Source of the DNA: Synechococcaceae cyanobacterium
GTDB taxonomy: Bacteria; Cyanobacteriota; Cyanobacteriia; PCC-6307; Cyanobiaceae
NCBI GenBank assembly: GCA_947378425.1
Contig: CANCJV010000002.1
Location: 62,001-126,000, forward strand
Reading direction: 5' to 3'
Length of the DNA: 64,000 nucleotides
Position numbers and translations under genes: made by a program
The notes under the pieces: model-generated
What the model was told of the DNA's origin: nothing
Seen by the model: only the letters and a program-made list of their open reading frames with translations
The model's database searches: none
In this document: piece after piece, positions 57,817-64,000 of the stretch
How the letters are laid out: every line of letters starts with the position of its first letter
Numbering within the stretch: position 1 is the first letter of the stretch

Positions 57817-59090
57817 CGCTGGCCGGCCTGGCTGCGGCGCGCCACCGAGGCGCACAGCCCCAGGGCCATGAAGTTGACGAGCATCGCCGAGCGTCCGTAG
57901 CTCACCCAGGGCAGGGGGATGCCGGTGACGGGGCCGAGGCCGATGGTCATCGAGATGTTGATCACCACCTGGAACAGCAGCATGGCGGCCGTGCCCACCA
58001 CCACCAGAGATTCGGCATCGCTGCGGGCGTGGGAGGCGATCTGGAGCAGGCGCCTGGCCAGCAGGGCGAAGGCCGCCACGATCAGCAACGAGCCGACGAA
58101 ACCCATCTCCTCGCCCACGGCACTGAAGATGAAGTCGGTGTGCTGCTCCGGGATGAAGCGCAGCTTGGTGAGCAGGCCGTGCATCAGGCCCGTGCCCCAG
58201 AGGCCGCCGGAGCCGATGCCCACCTTGCTCTGCAGCAGGTGATAGCCGCCGCCGAGGGGATCCTTGGAGGGATCGAGAAACAGCACCAGGCGATCGCGCT
58301 GGTAGTCCTTGAGGCCATGCAGCCACAGGTAGGGGGTGATCACGGCGAACAGCCCCTGGAGCGCCAGCACCGCTGCCAGGGCGAGCCGCTGCCAGGGGAG
58401 GGAGCGCCAGGCCAGCAGCCCCATCAGCGGCACCCAGGCCAGCAGGCCCCAGGGCCAGGCCCCCGCCAGGATCGCCGTGACCAGGGGCGAGAGCAGCAGC
58501 ACCAGCCAACTCAACGGCATGCCGGCCCAGAACAGCATCACCAGCAGCACCGCTCCGAACACCAGGGAGGTGCCCAGGTCGGGTTGGATGAACACCAGGG
58601 CCCAGGGCAGGGCGATCACCCCGATCGGCCGCACCAGATCCACGGGTCGCTCCACCGGATAGCGGGAGAGCACCCCGGCCAGCAGCAGGATCGCCGCCAG
58701 CTTGGCGAACTCCGAGGGCTGCACATGGAAGCCGGCGATGCTGATCCAGCGCTGGGCCCCCAGGGCCGAGGTGCCCACCAGGCGCACCGCCACCAGGCTG
58801 AGGATCGTGAGGCCGTAGATCGGCCAGCGGAACGAGGCCAGGCGTTCCAGGGGCAGCCGGGCCAATTGCAGGGCCAGGGCCAGCCCCACGGCGGCGGTGA
58901 TCCAGTGCTGATACCAGTCGGCATAGCCGGCCTGCCGCTGGGTGCTGGCGATCAGGATGCCGGCCACAAAGGTCAGGCCCAGGGGAACGCCCCAGAGGAT
59001 CCAGTCGATGGCGGCCAGAGCATGGCGGCTACGCCGGGCTCCCGTTCCGGCGTAGCCGCCTCGCCGGGCCCGGGGGCTCAGAACCGCCAT
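57807..59090 (-). CDS. rodA: rod-shape peptidoglycan polymerase RodA
   Basis: 427 residues, SEDS family, about ten membrane helices. QPSEFAKLAAILLLAGVLSR, FIQPDLGTSLVFGAV and IPEQHTDFIFSAVGEEMGF with the catalytic Asp region are characteristic, and the pattern fits RodA rather than FtsW. It polymerises glycan strands during elongation. It starts four bases after the mrp stop. Confidence 0.93.
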   Translation of the reverse strand: MAVLSPRARRGGYAGTGARRSRHALAAIDWILWGVPLGLTFVAGILIASTQRQAGYADWYQHWITAAVGLALALQLARLPLERLASFRWPIYGLTILSLVAVRLVGTSALGAQRWISIAGFHVQPSEFAKLAAILLLAGVLSRYPVERPVDLVRPIGVIALPWALVFIQPDLGTSLVFGAVLLVMLFWAGMPLSWLVLLLSPLVTAILAGAWPWGLLAWVPLMGLLAWRSLPWQRLALAAVLALQGLFAVITPYLWLHGLKDYQRDRLVLFLDPSKDPLGGGYHLLQSKVGIGSGGLWGTGLMHGLLTKLRFIPEQHTDFIFSAVGEEMGFVGSLLIVAAFALLARRLLQIASHARSDAESLVVVGTAAMLLFQVVINISMTIGLGPVTGIPLPWVSYGRSAMLVNFMALGLCASVARRSQAGQRWW

Positions 59091-59094
59091 CGTT

Positions 59095-60252
59095 TCAGGC
59101 CAGGGCCTCGCTCGGGGCGCAGCTGGCTCCCAGGCGAGCGGCGAGGTCGCGGAAGGCCTGGCCCGTGGCGGATTCGGGCGCGCTCAGCACCACCGGTCGA
59201 CCGCTGTCGCCGCCCTCCCGCACCGGCATTTCCAGGGGCAGCTGGGCCAGCAGTGGTACACCGGCCTCGGTGGCCAGGCGCTCGCCGCCGCCGCGGCCGA
59301 AGATCTCGTAGCGCTTGTCGGGGGCATCGGGCGGGATGAAGGCACTCATGTTTTCCACCACCCCCAGCACCGGCACGCCCATCTGCAGGAACATCGCCAG
59401 GCCGCGGCGGGCATCCTGCAGCGACACCTGCTGGGGCGTGGTGACGACGATCACCCCCTCCATCGGCACCGCCTGGGCCAGGCTCAGCTGGGCATCGCCG
59501 GTGCCGGGGGGCAGATCCACCACCAGCACGTCCCGCTCGCCCCAGGCCACCTGGTAGAGGAATTGGCGGATGATGCCGTTAAGCATCGGGCCGCGCCAGA
59601 TCACCGGCTGGTTCTCCTGGATCAGCAGGCCCATCGACACCATGGCGATGCCGCAGGTTTCGATCGGGGTGAGGACCTGGTCATTGCCGCTGCCCTGCAC
59701 CTCGGGGGTGCGATCGGCCACCCCCAGCATGGTGGGAGCATTGGGCCCGTAGATGTCGGCGTCGAGCAGGCCGACCCGCAGGCCGCTGCTGGCCAGGGCG
59801 CAGGCCAGGTTGACCGCCACGGTGCTCTTGCCGACGCCGCCCTTGCCGCTGCTGACGGCGATCACCCGCCGCACGCCCGGGATGCCCTGACGCTCGGGCA
59901 GCTGGCCATGACCATGGCCGCCACTGCCATGGCCGGCACCGCCGATCGGCCCGCTGGAGGCCGGCGCGGCGGGCTGGGCCAGTTCGATCTGCACGTCGTC
60001 AATCTCTGGGGCGGCCAGCAGGGCGGTGCGGATCTCCGCGGCGATGCGGCCCTGCTGGCTGGCGGCGAAGCCCGGCAATGCCAGTTCGAGCACGGCGCGC
60101 GATCCCTGGCGCCGGGGCCGCCGGATCCAGCCCAGGTCCAGCAGGCTGCGGCCGCTGCCCGAATCCTGAATCGGGGCCAGCAACTCCTCCAGAGCTGCGA
60201 TCGGCGCATCGCTCCAGGACTGGTCGGCGGGGGGCTGGTCGGCGATGGGCAT
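59095..60252 (-). CDS. mrp: Mrp/NBP35-type Fe-S carrier ATPase
   Basis: 385 residues. An N-terminal DUF59-like domain (about 15-95), a Gly/His-rich linker (GHGSGGHGHGQ), then the deviant Walker A SSGKGGVGKSTVAVNLACAL and DLPPGTGDAQLSLAQ. The conserved CxxC near the C-terminus of many family members is not seen. It is thought to bind and pass on Fe-S clusters. Divergent from hemF. Confidence 0.92.
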   Translation of the reverse strand: MPIADQPPADQSWSDAPIAALEELLAPIQDSGSGRSLLDLGWIRRPRRQGSRAVLELALPGFAASQQGRIAAEIRTALLAAPEIDDVQIELAQPAAPASSGPIGGAGHGSGGHGHGQLPERQGIPGVRRVIAVSSGKGGVGKSTVAVNLACALASSGLRVGLLDADIYGPNAPTMLGVADRTPEVQGSGNDQVLTPIETCGIAMVSMGLLIQENQPVIWRGPMLNGIIRQFLYQVAWGERDVLVVDLPPGTGDAQLSLAQAVPMEGVIVVTTPQQVSLQDARRGLAMFLQMGVPVLGVVENMSAFIPPDAPDKRYEIFGRGGGERLATEAGVPLLAQLPLEMPVREGGDSGRPVVLSAPESATGQAFRDLAARLGASCAPSEALA

Positions 60253-60441
60253 CCGGCGCGGCGGATCTGCGGTCAGGGCGAATCCTAGAGATGGCCTCGG
60301 CCGAAACCGTCCGGGGAACCGCCCAGGCGCCGGTCTCGCAGGGGCGGGTCGTCGTGACAGAGGCTCTCGAAGGCTTGTCGGCGGGGGGGCTGGCCTGAAA
60401 ACGTGAGAACGCTTCCTGTTGCCACGGGTTCGCCCGATCCG

Positions 60442-61497
60442 ATGTCGCCCGACTCCCTGCCGCCCGAGCCCCTGGCGATGCCTCCCGCCGATTCCCGCGC
60501 CCGGGCCCGAGCGCTGCTGATGGGTCTGCAGGATTCGATCTGCGCGGGCCTTCAGGACCTCGACGGCGAGGGCAGCTTCCAGGAGGAGAGCTGGGAGCGG
60601 CCCGAAGGCGGGGGCGGCCGCTCGCGGGTGATGAAGGCGGGCCGCATCTTCGAGCAGGGCGGCGTCAACTTTTCGGAGGTGCAGGGGGAACAGCTACCGC
60701 CGTCGATTCTCAGTCAGCGGCCGGAGGCGGAGGGGCAGCGCTGGTTCGCCACCGGCACCTCGATGGTGTTGCACCCCCGCAATCCCTATGTGCCCACGGT
60801 CCATCTCAACTACCGCTACTTCGAGGCCGGACCGGTCTGGTGGTTCGGGGGTGGCGCCGACCTCACTCCCTATTACCCCTTTCTGGAGGATGCCCGGCAT
60901 TTCCATCGGACCCTCAAAGGGGCCTGCGACAGCGTCGATCCGGCCTACTTCCAGGTGTTCAAGCCCTGGTGCGACGAGTACTTTTTCCTGAAGCACCGCG
61001 GTGAGACCCGCGGCATCGGCGGCATCTTCTACGACTACCAGGATCCTGTCGGCGTGCTCTACAAGGGGCAGGATCCCAAGGGGCCGGCGGCGGCGGCCAG
61101 CCGGGGGCTGGGGCCGATCCGGCAGGACTGGGAGCAGCTGTTCCGGCTGGCGGCTGCCTGCGGCAACGGCTTCCTGCCCAGCTACGTGCCCATCGTCGAG
61201 CGCCGCCATGGGATCGCCTACGGCGAGCGGGAGCGGCAGTTCCAGCTCTATCGGCGGGGCCGCTATGTGGAGTTCAACCTGGTGTTTGATCGCGGCACGA
61301 TCTTCGGCCTGCAGACCAATGGCCGCACCGAATCGATCCTGATGTCGCTACCGCCCCTGGTGCGCTGGGAGTACGGCTACAGCCCCGAGCCCGGCAGCCG
61401 CGAGGCCCTGCTCACCGAGGTGTTCACCAAGCCCCAGAACTGGCTGGAGGATGGCTCACTCGAGGAGCGCTGCCGGCCCCATCAGGCGGTGGGCTGA
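60442..61497 (+). CDS. hemF: oxygen-dependent coproporphyrinogen III oxidase
   Basis: About 351 residues from the ATG at 60442; a GTG at 60403 is an alternative. [40 protein letters not shown] with catalytic His, and [17 protein letters not shown] are family signatures. It converts coproporphyrinogen III to protoporphyrinogen IX for chlorophyll and haem. About 190 bases to the divergent mrp start allow for two promoters. Confidence 0.96.
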   Translation: MSPDSLPPEPLAMPPADSRARARALLMGLQDSICAGLQDLDGEGSFQEESWERPEGGGGRSRVMKAGRIFEQGGVNFSEVQGEQLPPSILSQRPEAEGQRWFATGTSMVLHPRNPYVPTVHLNYRYFEAGPVWWFGGGADLTPYYPFLEDARHFHRTLKGACDSVDPAYFQVFKPWCDEYFFLKHRGETRGIGGIFYDYQDPVGVLYKGQDPKGPAAAASRGLGPIRQDWEQLFRLAAACGNGFLPSYVPIVERRHGIAYGERERQFQLYRRGRYVEFNLVFDRGTIFGLQTNGRTESILMSLPPLVRWEYGYSPEPGSREALLTEVFTKPQNWLEDGSLEERCRPHQAVG

Positions 61498-61771
61498 GGC
61501 TGGTTGGAGCCAGGCCCGGCTCCTGGCCTGATCACCCCCCCGTGGCCCGACTTGCTTACCCAGCAAGCTCCACGACGTGCAGGAGTGCGCCGCGGAGCCG
61601 GTTCAGCCCAGCCCGATCCGGGCAGGGCAGAGGCATGAGCTTGACCCCAGGGAGTCATCTGGGTGATCGAGTGGCCCGATCAAGGCCTGAACGCCCAATG
61701 TCCGCCGTTGCGTTGGCGCCCCTGATCTGAGATGGACCTGACGCTGGGTGGGCCTGACTCCTGCTGCTCCC

Positions 61772-62866
61772 TCAGCGAACCTGGGCGGTGCGATTGGTGG
61801 TGCTGCGGTTGCTTCCCCCCTGGTGGGCGGCCGTGCGGTTGCTGCTGAGGGTCTCGGCCGCTGGGTTGCTGGCGCTGGGCGAGCTCTGGCGGCCCAGGCC
61901 CAGCTCGAGGGCGTGAACGATGCGTTCGGCAATCGCCTGGACGGACTGCGGGCGGGTGCGGGGGTCGCGCAACGAGGCCTCCAGGTGCCCCTCCAATTTG
62001 CCGATTTCCAGCAGAGCGATGCCCCGCTTGGGCCCGCCGAGCACGTCGCGAAAGGCCATCGGATAGCCGCCGAATTCCTGGGCCAGGCTTTCGTCGATCG
62101 AGGTGAACGGCCGGTGCACGGGCGGGATCAGGCCCGAACCGACTCCGTCCGGGCCGTAGGCGTCGAAGTGGATTTCCACGGCGTAGCCGCCGCTGGCGGC
62201 ATGGTCATGACCGACGCTCCAGTTGGTGCCGGCCTCGTTGCCATCGACGATCGTGCGGAAGGGAGGCCTGTAGTAGCGGATGTCGAGGCCCCGCTGCTGG
62301 CCGAGGGTGACCACCTGGATGGCGATCACCATGTTCCAGTAGAGCTCGTCGCTGATGCCGGCATACATCGGCGCCGCGCCGAAGCGGCTCACGGCTTCGC
62401 CGGCGGTGCCGGAGCCGCCGATGTTCTGGGAGTCAGCGTGGCCTGCCATCACCAGGATCGGCGTGGTGGCGCTGACGCGGCTCAGGCCGACCCAGTCGCG
62501 CTGCAGATGGCTGCGGGGACCGGTGAGGGGATCGAAGGCCGGCAGCGCCGCCACCGGCGCGGGGTCGGTGCTGGGCAGGGGTGGCTGGCCCAGCCCGGGT
62601 TGGCCGAAAGCCATCTGGGCCTGCGCCGGGTTGATGGCGCCACCGCCCAGCAGCCAGCCGCCCAGCAGAGAGCTGCCGAGCAGCCATCCACCGAGCTGCC
62701 ATCCCCCCTGGCGCAGACCTTGGGCGAGCCGACGGGATGCCTGCCGCGCCTTCGAGGGCAGGGCGGAAGCCTGCCCATCCCTGAGCCGCCGCCGGCCCTC
62801 GATCGGGCGGTGGCCCCCGCGGCGCGCAGTCAGCACGCTGGTCACCGGCAGGGAGGGCATGGCCAT
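61772..62866 (-). CDS. exported N-acetylmuramoyl-L-alanine amidase-like protein
   Basis: 364 residues. A basic N-terminus and a Gly/Leu-rich hydrophobic stretch (about 51-75, ending NPAQAQ) suggest a signal or anchor. The rest fits the Amidase_3 zinc fold: MAGHADSQN (first His), ISDELYWN (Glu), YAVEIHFDAYG (second His) and LLEIGKLEG (catalytic Glu). Spacing is not textbook, so the substrate could be other than the wall. The C-terminus is Ser/Asn/Thr-rich and unstructured. Confidence 0.72.
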   Translation of the reverse strand: MAMPSLPVTSVLTARRGGHRPIEGRRRLRDGQASALPSKARQASRRLAQGLRQGGWQLGGWLLGSSLLGGWLLGGGAINPAQAQMAFGQPGLGQPPLPSTDPAPVAALPAFDPLTGPRSHLQRDWVGLSRVSATTPILVMAGHADSQNIGGSGTAGEAVSRFGAAPMYAGISDELYWNMVIAIQVVTLGQQRGLDIRYYRPPFRTIVDGNEAGTNWSVGHDHAASGGYAVEIHFDAYGPDGVGSGLIPPVHRPFTSIDESLAQEFGGYPMAFRDVLGGPKRGIALLEIGKLEGHLEASLRDPRTRPQSVQAIAERIVHALELGLGRQSSPSASNPAAETLSSNRTAAHQGGSNRSTTNRTAQVR

Positions 62867-62873
62867 GGGGCGA

Positions 62874-63431
62874 TCAGATGGGGGAGCTCAGCAGGGTTCC
62901 GTCACTGGCCAGCTGCAGGCTGGGGCCCAGTTCCAGTTCCATGGCGATCAGTTCATCGCGGTGGGCGCGCAGGCGCAGGGTGCTGCCACCGTCGGTTTGA
63001 TTCGCTTCGTTCATCAGCCGCAGCTCCAGCACCTCGGCCCGGGCGGCCCGGCGCCGATAGATCAGGCCGGCGGCGGGGCCGATCAGGGTGAGCAGCAGGG
63101 GCCACCAGCCCAGCTGGGGCAGCAGCTGGCAGAGCACCAGGCCGAGACAGGCCGCGCCGATGGCGCCGAGCAGCGAGAGCAGCAGGGCCAGGGGCAGGCT
63201 GGCCTCAACCTGACCGCGGTAGCGCAGCAACTGGCGCTGGGCATCGCCGCCTTCGCTCAGCCAGCCGCGGGCACTGAGCCAGTCACTGAGGCCGTTGAGC
63301 ACCTCCAGCGGCGGGCGGGGCGAATGCACCTCCACCACGGTCGTGCGGTCCTTGCTGGCGGCGCGCAGGAAGAAGACCAGGCCGATCGCCATCAGCAGGG
63401 TCAGCAGCAGGGTCGAAGCCAGGGGGGACAT
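62874..63431 (-). CDS. CCB2/CCB4-like cofactor assembly protein
   Basis: 185 residues. An N-terminal membrane helix ending FFLRAASKDRTTVVE, then two more helices near 81-120, and a polar C-terminal domain. It resembles the cyanobacterial 'cofactor assembly of complex C subunit B' family, which helps attach haem c' to cytochrome b6. The assignment is by overall look. It precedes the amidase-like gene by seven bases. Confidence 0.72.
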   Translation of the reverse strand: MSPLASTLLLTLLMAIGLVFFLRAASKDRTTVVEVHSPRPPLEVLNGLSDWLSARGWLSEGGDAQRQLLRYRGQVEASLPLALLLSLLGAIGAACLGLVLCQLLPQLGWWPLLLTLIGPAAGLIYRRRAARAEVLELRLMNEANQTDGGSTLRLRAHRDELIAMELELGPSLQLASDGTLLSSPI

Positions 63432-63517
63432 CGGCGCATGGGCGGTGCTGGCCCTGCATTCTCACGCATCCGTTCCAGCGCTGTCGTCGGCCATGGCTCT
63501 GGGCCACGATGTGGGCC

Positions 63518-64000
63518 ATGCGTATGGATCCGCTCCCGATGACTCAGGCCCCCACTTCCGCCAGCACCACTCCCTCCAGCGGCGGGCCCTCGGTTCCGCC
63601 GGTCCGCTTCGCGGTGTTCGACGGCGATCTCGATGAAGCCTGGCTGGCGCTGTACGGCAGCGCCAGGGCCCTGGCGATCGACACCGAGGCGATGGGGTTG
63701 ATCCATGGGCGTGATCGCCTCTGCCTGGTGCAGATCTGCGATGACGCCGACAACGTCTGCTGCATCCGCCTGGCCCGGGGCCAGAGCGAGGCGCCGCGGT
63801 TGCGTCAGCTGCTGGAGAATCCGGCGATCGAGAAGGTGTTCCACTTCGCCCGTTTTGACGTGGCGGCCCTGGCGGAGAACCTGGACATTGCCGTCCAGCC
63901 GATCTTCTGCACCAAGATCGCCAGCCGCCTGGCCCGCACCTATGCACCCCGCCATGGCCTCAAGGATGTGGTCAACGAGCTGGTGGGGGTGGAGCTCGAC
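63518..64000 (+). CDS. ribonuclease D-like 3'-5' exonuclease (partial)
   Basis: The frame runs off the window with 161 codons visible. The DEDD exonuclease fold is shown by LAIDTEAMGLIHGRDRLC (Asp and Glu of motif I), FHFARFDVAALAENL (motif II) and RLARTYAPRHGLKDVV leading to motif III. It should trim RNA 3' ends. Starts at ATG 63518, 63524 or 63539 are all possible. Divergent from the CCB-like gene by 86 bases. Confidence 0.88.
   Translation, partial: MRMDPLPMTQAPTSASTTPSSGGPSVPPVRFAVFDGDLDEAWLALYGSARALAIDTEAMGLIHGRDRLCLVQICDDADNVCCIRLARGQSEAPRLRQLLENPAIEKVFHFARFDVAALAENLDIAVQPIFCTKIASRLARTYAPRHGLKDVVNELVGVELD

Noticed and set aside
57591-59339. 582-codon frame opposite rodA and the kinase
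   Set aside because: Gln/His-rich shadow of hydrophobic RodA codons.
1-64000. CRISPR array, insertion sequence, prophage or rRNA
   Set aside because: No regularly spaced direct repeats, transposase, integrase, phage proteins or rRNA-like sequence were seen.

Overview
The window is a high-GC, densely packed chromosomal segment of a unicellular picocyanobacterium, most likely of the Cyanobium / marine-freshwater Synechococcus group. Evidence: photosystem I genes (psaL, psaI, psaD), ndhN, the circadian input protein ldpA, carotenoid desaturase crtD, a CAAD/CurT-type thylakoid protein, several cyanobacteria-only families (DUF1815, DUF2839, CCB2/CCB4-like, cyanobacterial GshA), and copies of the HIP1 octamer GCGATCGC (for example inside 4268-4277, 27972-27981, 31850-31859, 33409-33418). 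No mobile element, phage gene, rRNA or CRISPR array was seen.

Layout. 1-4700: a gene-free start, the psaI-psaL pair, a HEAT-like small protein, an NlpC/P60 protein plus GT2 glycosyltransferase, and a divergent serine hydrolase of the beta-lactamase fold. 4742-9164: tRNA-Ser, a fused MurF-alanine racemase, an HNH nuclease and release factor 1. 9222-25569: the S10-spc-alpha ribosomal array on the minus strand, read from rplC at 25569 down to rpmE at 9457, with secY, adk, rpoA and truA included. It ends in a clear terminator before prfA.

26045-36698: ndhN coupled to a Na+/H+ antiporter, ldpA, a SpoIIIAA/Ycf45-like R3H ATPase, tRNA-Gln, a HAD hydrolase, recA behind a LexA-type operator, DUF1815, DUF2839 and a degenerate DinG-like helicase. 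36742-48510: tyrA, crtD, a fructosamine kinase, the CAAD protein, a JAMM peptidase next to an E1-rhodanese protein, a K+ channel, a tandem CobO, larE, speD, recF and tRNA-Arg.

49398-64000: an apparent psaD-trpE-gshA-ppc-GNAT gene string, an mrp-rodA-sensor kinase string, hemF, a Zn-amidase-fold protein with a CCB-like protein, and the first part of a ribonuclease D-like gene cut by the window end.

Most genes are housekeeping: translation, photosynthesis, cell wall (MurF-Alr, RodA, NlpC, amidase), cofactors (CobO, HemF, Mrp, MoeB, LarE) and DNA repair (RecA, RecF). The unusual points are the Bacteroidetes-like MurF-Alr fusion, two conserved genes (truA, recF) without a normal start codon for their conserved N-termini, a ~110-bp repeat in two gene-free islands with the same nested complementarity in both copies, two enzymes with worn-down motifs (helicase, kinase), and a terminator hairpin immediately in front of trpE.
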